Below, in pieces: positions 23,788-33,724 of a stretch of DNA of 64,000 nucleotides (within the stretch, counting starts at the first letter, position 1; each line of letters begins with the position of its first letter). Origin of the DNA: Haliotis asinina (Eukaryota > Mollusca > Gastropoda > Lepetellida > Haliotidae); contig NC_090280.1 of the NCBI RefSeq assembly GCF_037392515.1, positions 62,261,504 to 62,325,503 of the forward strand, in the 5' to 3' direction. The translations under genes and the position numbers were made by a program. The notes beneath the pieces were generated by a model. The model ran no database searches, was not told where the DNA came from, and saw only the letters and a list, made by a program, of their open reading frames with translations.

Positions 23788-23999
23788 GCCCGAGTATGAG
23801 GGTGTTATCCAACTTATATACCGAAAAAAATCACCTAATACTCATTTTCGAAGATTGGTTTCACGTTCTAAGTTTCCATACTGACGCCTCGTTAAATTCG
23901 GAAGTTTTCGGAAGTATTCGGCGAAATACGAATCGTTACAACTTTTGGCGCGCGTGCTGAGATCGCACGTGCTGCACGTGCCAGTTTCATTGGCAATCA

Positions 24000-25573
24000 A
24001 AATGACTGTGAAGAGTTGTTTTTGACACAGGCGAAACATTGTGAAAAATCTCAAACTGACGACGACGATTTCTTATTCCGCTTCGGTGAGCCTTTGTCAG
24101 AAGAAATAGTACAAGCTAAATTGGATGACAATCTGCCAAAAAGTACGAAAAGGGAAAAACGAATGGGCCTTGTCGTTATTTAGGGGAGAGAATGCAGCGT
24201 TCAGTGAGTGACAAAATTTATCTTACTTCAGGCTGTTTAACAAAGAGAATTGAACACATGTTTGAAATACTTCTTGTGTGAAGTCAGGAAGAATGATGGA
24301 AGCCATTACCCCTCAACTTCGCTGTATGCAATATTCTCTTCTTTCTCATCTGCCTTAAAAGCTTCATGTTCGAAGTTCATTTTTTTAGGATGATAGTTTC
24401 AGCGACGCTAGAAAATGTCTTGACTGCGTGATGAAGGAAAGGTCAGCTGCTGGAATGGGGGCTTCGTCAAGAAAGCAGAGGGAAGCAATAAGTTTCGCCG
24501 AAGAAGAGACATTGTGGGAAACACAAGTCTTGGGAGACGATTCCCCTCAAAAACTTCTATGTTTAACCGGTAAAATTACAATTCATTTTAGTGCTACAAA
24601 ATTATCACAATAAAAACCCTTCTTTTCGTCAGTGGGGACGACAAAACTGCATTTACAATATCTTGTGACTTCTCATGCGTAAAGCACAGGTTTAATATTA
24701 AGAATAGATGTTAGAGGCAACAGGTACTGCATACTTTCGCTTTCGTTCTTTCAGGACTAAACATTGCACTACGTGGCAGGAGAGAGCATCGTAACCTCCG
24801 GACGCACAACAATCCGCAAATTCCTGGGACACACACTGATGACTTTAGGCGAAGGTACCTAAGATACGTTGAAGACGCCTCAAAAACGAACCCTGGAGGT
24901 TTGAAAAACCGCAAAGCTGTTCCAAAAGACCTAAGGGCGTATGAAAACCTGGCTAGACCAGAAATATCCAGAAATTTTGTTTTCGTCAAGAAAACAAAGA
25001 TGTTGATATCCAATATTCCTGTTTCTTTTAATTTCCAACAGCACTCCTAGTTGATAATGATATTCAATTTGTATTCACAGTCCGGAACTTTGTCCGGATA
25101 TCACCAAGGACGCATTTTATTTGACATCACTGAAGATCCAGAAACCGTGCAACGGGTTCACCAGTATCCCAGTTGGACACAACACCCTGCAAGAAACTGT
25201 CAAAAGTATCTGCACTTCCGCTAGTATACGTGGCAAGAAGACCAACCATTCGCTACGGGCGACTGCGGCCACATGGCTGTATCAAGCCAACGTTGATGAA
25301 CAAACAATCTGCGAACACACAGGTCACAGGAGCGAAGCGGTTCGGATCTACAAGAGAACGAGTGACGACAAGAAAGCTGCAGTTTCAGAAATACTCGCCA
25401 AATCCCGTAAACAAGAAACCTCTGCAAACACAGACGTGCACAAGATGTCCAAAACGGCAGTAAATCCGATAAAGAAGGATGTCTCCAAAATCACCAGAGA
25501 GAGTTCAGCAGAAACCGATGTTACCAACATCGGCATGAAATCACGTCTTGTAATCGTCTTTAATTTCAATTAG
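24000..25573 (+). pseudogene. Crypton-like (DUF3504) tyrosine recombinase sequence, decayed
   Basis: Plus-strand pieces follow the order of the DUF3504 family (as in QRICH1 and ZMYM-type proteins). They are KSTKR (about 24140), FLCEVRKNDGSHYPSTSLYA (about 24275), DDSFSDARKCLDCVMKERSA with WETQVLGDDSPQKLL (24389-24569), LNIALRGRREHRNLRT (24755 on), then SIPVGHNTLQETVKS and the catalytic part. That part has TNHSLRATAATWLY (His and Arg), ICEHTGHRSEAVRIYKR (His and Tyr) at 25121-25573. A GT-AG intron at about 24570-24754 joins in frame (LLCLTG). Several other frame breaks suggest decay. It derives from Crypton-type DNA transposons, so it may be a host-gene relic or an element copy. Only the 150-residue last ORF is intact. 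Confidence 0.65.
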
Positions 25574-25584
25574 AAATACATAAG

Positions 25585-25835
25585 GTGAGTGAGTTTAGTT
25601 TTACACCGCATTCAGCAATATTCCAGCTATATGGCGGCGGTCTGTAAATAATCGAGTCTGGACCAGACAATCCATTGATCAACAAAATGAGCATCGATCT
25701 GCGCAATTGGGAACCAAGTCAGCGAGTCTGACCACCCGATCCTGTTAGTCGCCTCTTACGACAAGCATAGTCGCCTTTTCTGGCAAGCATGGGTTGCTGA
25801 AGGCCTATTCTACCCCGGGACCTTCACGGGTCAGA
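25585..25835 (-). repeat. SINE family 2, near full length
   Basis: Reverse copy: GTGAGTGAGTTTAGTTTTAC, AGCAATATTCCAGCTATATG, ATCGATCTGCGCAATTGGGA, GTCGCCTCTTACGACAAGCA and the head end CCGGGACCTTCACGGGTC. One of the best-preserved copies here. Confidence 0.9.
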
Positions 25836-25889
25836 AATAACTAAAATGAAAATAATATTTGCTTTCATTCAGTTTTATTTGGCCGAAGC

Positions 25890-26025
25890 GATAACAGGGC
25901 CTCATAGACAACATATCATTCTATCAGGGCATTATTCTTGATAACATCTTCTTAGGAGGGTGCTATGTAGAATAATGTCCTGATAGGAGGGTGTTATCTG
26001 GGTCTGCAAGGCCCTGCTACCTCTT
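25890..26025. repeat. Foldback-like inverted repeats
   Basis: Outer arms CAGGGCCT/AGGCCCTG and inner arms AGGGCATTATTC/GAATAATGTCCT with GGAGGGTG repeated between. It could be the far end of the recombinase-type element or an unrelated MITE. Confidence 0.45.
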
Positions 26026-26202
26026 TCCGGGATATTCTTGAGAGAAAACAACTCTTGAAATAACGTTACATGAAGATTGAGGTATATAATACATTATAAC
26101 GCCCTAGGTTCAGTAATTCAAGTACGTTTGAATGGAAGATCACAAATCATCCTTTCTTTCGGCGAAACATCTAAAGCGTCCAAAACACATTCCCATTTGA
26201 AG

Positions 26203-26415
26203 TGATTGAGTGAGTTCAGTTTTACGCCGCACTCAGCAATATTCCAGCTTCATGTCGGCCGTCTGTAAATAATCGAGCATCGAAATGCGCAATTGGGAAC
26301 CGATGACATGTGTCAACCAAGTCAGCAAGCTTGACCCGCCGATCCCGTTAGTCGCCTCTAACGACCAGCATGGGTTACTGAAGACTTACATTCTAATCCG
26401 AACCTTCTCGCGTTC
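26203..26415 (-). repeat. SINE family 2
   Basis: GTGATTGAGTGAGTTCAGTT, CACTCAGCAATATTCCAGC, ATGACATGTGTCAACCAAGT, GATCCCGTTAGTCGCCTC; ends just before a mariner-like transposon. Confidence 0.85.
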
Positions 26416-26429
26416 CCATTTGGAATGTA

Positions 26430-27725
26430 CAGTATGGTTCAAAATTATTGAGAATAGCTAAAGCATTTCATATTATTAAACGAGAACAAATCAGATAAAA
26501 TTGAATGTATTGTGAAAGTGAACTGACCTTTTCATGTTGTGTAGGTAACAATTTAATATTTTATCAAGTCTCCTTGAGCTTCACGGCACAGTCTAAGACG
26601 GGTAGGCATACTTCCTATCAGAGAGGTTAGTGTTTCGTGAGTTATGCTGTCACAGTATCGGACCACTTCTCTCTTCATGTCTTCAATTTCTGTCAACCCC
26701 TTTTGATTCACACATTCCTTCATCATCCCCCAAATGTTCTCAATGGGATTAAGTCAGGACTATATGCAGGAAATGGTAATGCAGTCACATTTTTCTCCTG
26801 AAAGCACTGCTTGGCATGTTTTGCGATGTGTTTAGGATCATTATCTTGCTGCAAAATCCAGTCATTTCCATAAAACACATGTGCACTTGGAAGGAGAAAA
26901 TTATCTAATATGTTAGTGTAGCGTTGACTTGTCAGATTTCCCTCAAACACACACAGCGGGGTCGTTCCTAATAAGGATATCCCTCCCCATACATGAAACT
27001 TTGGGCTGTATTTAGGTCGTTGATACAACGGTGCTGATGCAGACTTTGTCCATATTTTCACATTATTGGGATATACCCATATTGAGCTTTCATCAGTAAA
27101 AATCACATTTTCCCAGTCAAAGTTTTCATGTGCCAAACACCACTCAACACGCCTGTCTTTATGTTCTTGTTTCATGAGAGGAGAAGGAATTCCAGTCTTT
27201 TTCTCCCATCCAAGATCAATCAAATTTCTTCTAACTGTAGATTTTGATACAACTGTTGATCCCCTTTCTATCATTTCATACCTGATGTTGGAGATGCTTG
27301 CCCTTTGCTTTTTAGACGCTAAAATTCCCAGCCGGACGCGATCTGAGAAGTCCAATTTTCTGGGTCTCCCTGCTCCTTTCTGGTGCCCCAAATCCTTTCC
27401 CTCTTTAAAATTTTTCCTAATCCTATACACAGTAGAAAGAGGAGTTCCTGTTCTCTCTGCCAACGTATTTACATCATCAATTCCTTGATTACACAACTCA
27501 AAAATCAACCTTCTTTTATCTTCAGCAGACATTGTTGACAGTGCTGAGGAAAATGACGTCTGCTACAAATTCAGGGGAGGTAACTCTAATTGTACTATAC
27601 TCAGTAGGCCAAGATGAGTTACCTCCCTTATACCATTACTTAGTTTTAAGTATCAGTGAATCAGTTGAGGTGTTAGGATAGCTCAAAGTAAGAAGAAAAA
27701 TTCTCAATAATTATGAACCAGACTA
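26430..27725 (-). mobile_element. mariner/Tc1-like transposon, nearly intact
   Basis: TIRs: the left end reads CAGTATGGTTCAAAATTATT and the right, on the minus strand, TAGTCTGGTTCATAATTATT, both continuing GAGAAT. TA flanks both sides (26428-26429 and 27726-27727). The 1296-bp element contains one transposase gene on the minus strand with a single frame break. Confidence 0.88.
26553..27532 (-). pseudogene. mariner/Tc1-like transposase with one frameshift
   Basis: From ATG at 27532: MSAEDKRRLIFELCNQG starts an N-terminal HTH, then the hinge GAGRPRKL and a second HTH (SKSTVRRNLIDLGW). First catalytic Asp is in IFTDESSIWV, second in LQQDNDPKH. After YSPDL one base is missing at about 26752 (expected Leu-Asn-Pro, read Leu-Ile-Pro), so the open frame stops at 26723. 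The other frame continues with ENIWGMMKECVNQKG and ends at TAA 26553 (REAQGDLIKY). The third acidic residue would be the Glu of PIEN, 34 residues after the second Asp. It differs clearly in sequence from the Tc1 copy at 7890. Confidence 0.9.
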
Positions 27726-27891
27726 TAGTAGCATGATGAAGGTTAAATTAAAAAAAGTATTGTATAAATATGTATTTCCTGCAGAAATGCTAATGGTTGG
27801 TAATGCAAAGAAAAGACGTGATTTTGGTCACTACAAGCTTGTTCCAAGTCAAGACTGATTTTATCTTAGACTCCAAGATATTTACTGGTAT

Positions 27892-28206
27892 TCAGATCGT
27901 TCTTCGCCTCCATTACCCCTGCCAGCTTCCAGTTGAACGGAGTGACGGAACATGAATGAGCAGAAATTAAAAAGAAATACCATATTACTTAATTTTGTCG
28001 TGAACCTGTTGGGGTTTATTTGTCTTATCTGTCGTTCTTAGAATTTTCGTCACATATATTCTACATAAAAACACTTCTGGCGTAATGGGTGAATAATGCA
28101 GGGGAGGTAACTGTAACTTTTCCATACAGAATGAGACCCTAATGTTCCTTCACTCCGTTGACCCGGAAGATGGAAGGGGGAATGGAGGCGAAGAACGGTC
28201 TGATCT
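27892..28206. mobile_element. MITE with long TIRs
   Basis: Left arm (from about 27893) CGTTCTTCGCCTCCATTACC and right arm on the minus strand CGTTCTTCGCCTCCATTCCC, continuing through CTTCC and AACGGAGTGA(C/A)GGAACAT for about 60 bases. Central part about 190 bases, no ORF. Superfamily unclear. Confidence 0.75.
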
Positions 28207-28209
28207 ACC

Positions 28210-28900
28210 ACGAGTTGCGCTTAAAATGTGGAATAAAAATATTTCACATGAGTAATTGTTCAACATGGGATTGGAAAAGTGAGAGCACAACCCAGTGAAG
28301 TAATGGGTGTATACCTTTGATGGTAGCGAGATTTTTTGACATGAAGACTATTCATTTTCTCTATGCTGCGCAGCCCATTTGCACTACAGTTTGCCTGTGA
28401 ATCAAGTAACAAGGTACCCAACTGCTTCAGGAAATAAGACAGGAAGCTAAGCAGTGTACATGTCACAACTGTAACAGGATACAGTTGTGATGTTTGTATG
28501 TTTGTGATAATGATTTTCTGTGCAGCTGTCAAGTGTCATCAGTTGAGTCGTGTTTCAGGGATGAAGATTCATAATGAAAACTTTGTCTCTCCTGTAGGGG
28601 ATATATGCCAGTATGACACAAAGTTTCACTTAAGCGCAGTGCAGGTTCATTATCTGCTATTATGCTACTCAAAGGTAGTTAAGGAAACCCACAGTGCCCT
28701 TGGCCGATTTAGTACCTCTATGACTCTACACTCTGTGGCCTGTGAGATTTTAATTGACCTGGATAAAATTTCCCGCTGTGACCTATGGTGGTTGTCTCCC
28801 ATTTGTTACGCGTACCAGTTGTTACACAGTCAGGTTGCGTATGAAAAGGCAATAAAATGATATGTGGTGCTACTCAGTTATGTTACGCTCTCTTTCACCT
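28210..28900. other. Stretch without a convincing gene
   Basis: A 120-residue plus ORF at 28498-28860 begins with a hydrophobic MFVIMIFCAA. It shows no domain, and its end runs into CCCATTTGTTAC..CCAGTTGTTAC, which recurs inverted at about 29155-29190. I do not call it a gene. Confidence 0.4.
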
Positions 28901-28902
28901 TC

Positions 28903-29062
28903 AGCAACCCATGCTTGCCACAAAAGGCGACTATGCTTGTCGTAAGAGGCGACTAACGGGATCGATTGGTCAGACTCAACATGTCAACCGGTTCCCAATT
29001 GCACAGATCGATGCTCATGTTGTTGATCACTGGATTGTCTTGTAAAACTAAACTCACTCACT
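28903..29062 (+). repeat. SINE family 2, internally deleted
   Basis: CAGCAACCCATGCTTGCCAC, AAGAGGCGACTAACGGGATC, CAGATCGATGCTCATGTTGT, then directly TAAAACTAAACTCACTCACT. Confidence 0.85.
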
Positions 29063-29325
29063 ACGCTCTCTTTCTGTTTCTGCTAGGAGTATAGGCTGTC
29101 GACGTCTTCACTAATAGTGTGTGTAGTGGTCTGTGACCTTATGTGCATTGGGGTATGTAACAACTGGCATGTGTAACAAATGGGAGGATGCCCATATGGT
29201 CGGTCGTTTTGTGTGTCCCCGAGGGACACTCGTATTTGTCTGATAAAGTGTTATTTCATTAACACGGTATTCAATTTGATCCTGTGGCATATGTGACAGA
29301 GCCAAGTGCCATAGAGGGAAGTTAC

Positions 29326-29930
29326 CTTTCATTCATCCACAACCTCAAAAACATTACAAACCATGTATTTTGAGCTAGATTAAATATTCGTGTCAAAATA
29401 ACGCTCTGAATTAGTCATATTAAGTCCAAATGGCTTTTTATTTGTCATGATAGTTTACCCGTGAAGGTCCCGGGGTAGAATATGCCTTCAGCAAACCCAT
29501 GCTTGCCACGAAAGGCTACTATGCTTGTCGTAAGAGGCGACTAACGGAATCGGGTGGTCAGACTGGCTGACTTGGTTGACATATGTCATCGGTTCGCAGT
29601 TGCGCAGATCGATGCTCATGTTGTTGGTCACTGGGTTGTTTACAGACCGCCGCCATATTGCTGGAATATTGCTGAGTGCGGCGTAAAACTAAACTCACTC
29701 ACTGTAAACATAGTTTCATTTATTTACAACCTCAAAAAAATCATTAAAATAAACCACGTATAATGAGTTATTTTTCGATATATATCGATTTAAATCATCC
29801 GAATTAAATTAAATTTAGTCCTTTTGTGTGTCGTGATAGTTTTAGTAAACATTTATTCATTAAAAACATGAACCATCATATTTTAATATAGGTGTAAATC
29901 AGGCAATTTAAGTCAAAATGAGCTTTTCAT
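29326..29930 (+). repeat. Diverged tandem repeat split by a SINE
   Basis: Units of roughly 130-145 bases beginning CATT(C/T)ATT(T/C)ACAACCTCAAAAA and ending near GTC(A/G)TGATAGTTT occur at 29326-29455 and 29703-29845, with a partial third copy to 29930. A SINE sits between the first two. Confidence 0.5.
29458..29702 (+). repeat. SINE family 2, near full length
   Basis: CCCGTGAAGGTCCCGGGGTA head, GCGACTAACGGAATCGGGTG, GACATATGTCATCGGTTCGC, ACAGACCGCCGCCATATTGC, tail GCGGCGTAAAACTAAACTCA. Good reference copy. Confidence 0.92.
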
Positions 29931-30177
29931 TCTTTCGTCCTTGTCGTTTCTTCATGAGTACTGAAATTTTGTCAAATCCTTTCTCAGAAAGTGGCCAGTG
30001 AGAAATAAATTGTGACGTGTGATTCACACAGGGTGGACGCTGCCAATGTAGATTTGCCACCAAAGGCAACTCTATTTCCTAGCTGGGCAGCGACAGAAGA
30101 ACACGTCGCCCAAAAGTAAATATACGTTTTTCTCACATTTTCTTTAGTTTGCAACTATATCAGTTTTGTCCATGTGG

Positions 30178-31071
30178 TAGAGATGCTATAGTAGTTACCA
30201 TTACCTAATCCTGGACATGATCATACGGATCTGTCAAATTATCGACCTATTTCTCTAACTAGCTGTGTTTGCAAAACCATGGAACGCATGATAAATAACA
30301 GACTTGTCTGGTACTTGGAAACAAATAACCTTATTACAGATATCCAATGTGGTTTCCGTAAGAACAGGAGTACTGTCGATCACTTAGTGCGTATGGAATC
30401 ATTTGTTAAAAACAATAATCTAATCAATAAAAACACGCAGTAGCCTGCGCCACTGTCATTGGATCCAGAGCAATATCTTCTAGATTACCGGATAGCAGTT
30501 CTGTTTTTACAGCTGAATCAAAAGCCATATTATCGGCTCTCAAATACATTCAAAGACATTCTAAACATAAAGAATATATAATCTATTCAGACTCTTTCTT
30601 GTCTTCAGGCAGTTAAAAAATTATCGTGTAAACATCCACTTTTAATAGAAATTATTGAACTGTATAATGTATACTGGCCAGTACGACATCGTTTTTTGTT
30701 GGTTACCGTTGGTTTACGTTGACATTTCTGGGAATGCAATGGCCGATCTTTCTGCCATGGCAGCACAACAAATCTGTGGCATCACTTCTTATTCTTTATT
30801 CTGACTACAAAGCTAGCATTAGAACTTACACTCGCGATCTGATGCAGAAGAAGTGGGACACCCAAATTCAGCCGATGAGAATTTTCTCGTGTGAATGTGA
30901 AATGAGACACTGCAAACAACTATGGTTACATGAAATTCCAATTTCTTGTTTCTCAAGAAAATCGTATTTACAAATAAATTTTCATTTTAAACTATCTGTA
31001 TTTTATAGGTTACGTAGCATGACGTTAACTGAAACACAGGTCTCCCCTGTTTGTAAGGTCGTAAAATGAGG
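30178..31071 (+). pseudogene. LINE relic with RT start and RNase H
   Basis: Plus strand: NYRPISLTSCVCKTMERMIN and QCGFRKNRSTVDHLVRMESF (30215-30420) are the first RT motifs of a non-LTR retrotransposon. The middle of the RT is deleted at about 30430. Next come RNase H pieces: SSVFTAESKAILSALKYIQ, IYSDSLSCLQAVKKLSC (30500-30650) and DIVFCWLPLVYVDISGNAMA (about 30690-30750), then a C-terminal stretch with DYKASIRTYTRDLMQKKWDT to TGA at 31069. RT plus RNase H suggests a Jockey/I-group LINE. Frame changes and the deletion make it non-functional. Confidence 0.75.
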
Positions 31072-32281
31072 TGTACTTGCACATTGACATCTCCGCTCAG
31101 AAACAGCTGGATAGAGGCGAGAGAGAGTGTCCTTCATCTCCCTATCCGGGTTGGAGAGGTCTACATTTACAGACCTGGAGTATATTTTTTGTCACAGACT
31201 GACCTTGTTGATGAGGTCGTAAAATGACTACTAGTACTTGCACACTAACATCTCCGCTCAGAAACAGCTGTGTTGCGGCGACAATGTCCTTCATCTCCCT
31301 ATCCGGGTTGGAGAGGCCCACATTGACAGACCTGGAGTATATTTTTTGTCACAGACTGACCTTGTTGATGAGGTCGTAAAATGACTACTAGTACTTGCAC
31401 ACTAACATCTCCGCTCAGAAACAGCTGTGTTGCGGCGACAATGTCCTTCATCTCCCTATCCGGGTTGGAGAGGTCTACATTTACAGACCTGGAGTATATT
31501 TTTTGTCACAGACTGACCTTGTTGATGAGGTCGTAAAATGACTACTAGTACTTGCACACTAACATCTCCGCTCAGAAACAGCTGTGTTGCGGCGACAATG
31601 TCCTTCATCTCCCTATCCGGGTTGGAGAAGTCTACATTGACAGACCTGGAGTATATTTTTTGTCACAGACTGACCTTGTTGATGAGGTCGTAAAATGACT
31701 ACTAGTACTTGCACACTAACATCTCCGCTCAGAAACAGCTGTGTTGCGGCGACAATGTCCTTCATCTCCCTATCCGGGTTGGAGAGGCCCACATTGACAG
31801 ACCTGGAGTATATTTTTTGTCACAGACTGACCTTGTTGATGAGGTCGTAAAATGACTACTAGTACTTGCACACTAACATCTCCGCTCAGAAACAGCTGTG
31901 TTGCGGCGACAATGTCCTTCATCTCCCTATCCGGGTTGGAGAGGCCCACATTGACAGACCTGGAGTATATTTTGTGTCACAGACTGACCTTGTTGATGAG
32001 GTCGTAAAATGACTACTAGTACTTGCACACTAACATCTCCGCTCAGAAACAGCTGTGTTGCGGCGACAATGTCCTTCATCTCCCTATCCGGGTTGGAGAG
32101 GCCCACATTGACAGACCTGGAGTATATTTTTTGTCACAGACTGACCTTGTTGATGAGGTCGTAAAATGACTACTAGTACTTGCACACTAACATCTCCGCT
32201 CAGAAACAGCTGTGTTGCGGCGACAATGTCCTTCATCTCCCTATCCGGGTTGGAGAGGCCCACATTTACAGACCTGGAATA
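31057..32281 (+). repeat. 157-bp satellite array, about 8 copies
   Basis: GGTCGTAAAATGACTACTAG marks unit starts at 31215, 31372, 31529, 31686, 31843, 32000 and 32157, an exact 157-base period. A diverged first copy starts at 31057. Units are nearly identical except the first; the last is truncated. The array begins inside the last codons of the LINE relic upstream. No ORF. Confidence 0.95.
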
Positions 32282-32403
32282 TGTTTTGAAATGATTATTA
32301 TGCGTTTTCGCATATACTGGTGATCTTGTGGCAACAATGCCATCGAACTCAGATCAAAGATCTCGCAAGCTTTAAACGGGAGATGTGATAGCACTACCAT
32401 TCC

Positions 32404-32820
32404 AATATTCGTCGCCACTCGCCTCTTTCCGTAACCTCCACGGTTTTCGGCTTGTCCCGGATTAGTGGGTGAGTGAGTTTAGTTTTATGCCGCTTTTAGC
32501 AATATTCCAGCAACATTACAGCCGGGCAAAAGGAAATGGTCTTCACACACTGAAGCTCTTCACACATCCGACTTGACGAGCGAACGCTTTAACCACTAGT
32601 CTACCCCACCGCCACTGAATAACACGAGCGGGCACGAATGTCCACGTTCGTCACCACTCCTATTTTTACCGTAACATCCAATGTATTCGGCTTGCCCCTT
32701 AATAACACGAGTTGATCACGAACGGAATTTAACGGGTCACGAAGTACCACCTTCGTCACTACTCACCTCTTCCCACAACCTCCATGGAATTCGGCTTGTC
32801 TCGGAATAACGAGTAGGCCA
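32404..32820 (+). repeat. Diverged tandem repeat interrupted by a SINE
   Basis: Three copies of a segment with CGTCGCCACTCGCCTCTTTCC and TTCGGCTTGTCCCGGATTA start near 32410, 32648 and 32752. A SINE (32463-32616) splits the first from the others. Confidence 0.55.
32463..32616 (-). repeat. SINE family 1
   Basis: Minus strand: GGGGTAGACTAGTGGTTAAAGCG (A box). The B-box region is degenerate. Tail GCTAAAAGCGGCATAAAACTA ends in CACTCACCCAC. Confidence 0.75.
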
Positions 32821-32844
32821 TCAATGTCCGTATAAGGTTACCTC

Positions 32845-33072
32845 AGAATTACGCTACAATAACATCCAGCCATATCGAAATTATATGGCGACTTTCTGTA
32901 AATAGTCGAATCTGTACCAGACAATCTAATGAATGATATCATGAGCATAGATCCACACAACTGGGTCACGATGACATATCAGTGGGTCTGACCACTGACC
33001 ACCCGATTCCTAAAGTCGCCTATTCTGTCAAGGATTGGCTGCTGAAGACCAATTGTAATCCAAAAGTCACTG
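32845..33072 (-). repeat. SINE family 2, diverged
   Basis: ACATCCAGCCATATCGAAAT, CTGTAAATAGTCGAATCTG, ATCATGAGCATAGATCCACA, TGACCACCCGATTCCTAAAG; an old copy. Confidence 0.65.
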
Positions 33073-33074
33073 TG

Positions 33075-33720
33075 TTCTTTAATCTGATTGGTTGAAAAAT
33101 ATGATCGAATGGTATTCCATTACCTGAAAGTGCAAGACTAGTCGCTGCGTATTAATACGTCCAAATAATCGATACTTTTTTCGCTTCCACCATTTTCATG
33201 ATGCCATAGATGGACATTTTGGTTTACTTTTGTGTTTACTATGTTTACTAACGTCGTCAGTTCCAAATAAATTCCCGTTCTTCAAATATTCAATGCATTG
33301 GTCGTCATTTGATGTTTATCTCCTAACTGTAACCTGGATCTCGGTCTTCCGGATTTCCTCCCGTCTTTGTTTTGCGGGAGCGAGAGCAGGATTTTAATGA
33401 CAGTTAACGATCGGACATTGGCAATATGACGGAAGCTGAATGCGGAAGAAGAATCTGAAGCAGATTTATTTATTTGCTAAAAGCCATCAAACATTAAATA
33501 TTACAAAACTATAGAACAGTTAGAGGCGGCCTATAAATCCATTACGAGTACATATCAACATCACGATGAAGGGTTTCAGACACATATTACTCAAACACTG
33601 TATTGAAATGTACAAATATATTATTGCGGAACCAAAATTAACTTTCAGGGTTGCATACAGATCTATGGACAGGAAAGAATTGACATGTAGCATACTTTGT
33701 GGGTGCATGGCAAACAACCA
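33075..33720. other. Stretch without a recognised feature
   Basis: AT-rich sequence between a SINE and the 36-bp minisatellite; no open frame or repeat I can name. Confidence 0.5.
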
Positions 33721-33724
33721 ATCA

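Noticed and set aside
28498-28860. 120-residue ORF with a hydrophobic start
   Set aside because: No cysteine pattern or domain, and its 3' part overlaps a motif that recurs inverted 350 bases away, suggesting repeat sequence.
31057-32281. CRISPR-like array
   Set aside because: The 157-bp units are contiguous satellite copies without unique spacers, in eukaryotic DNA.
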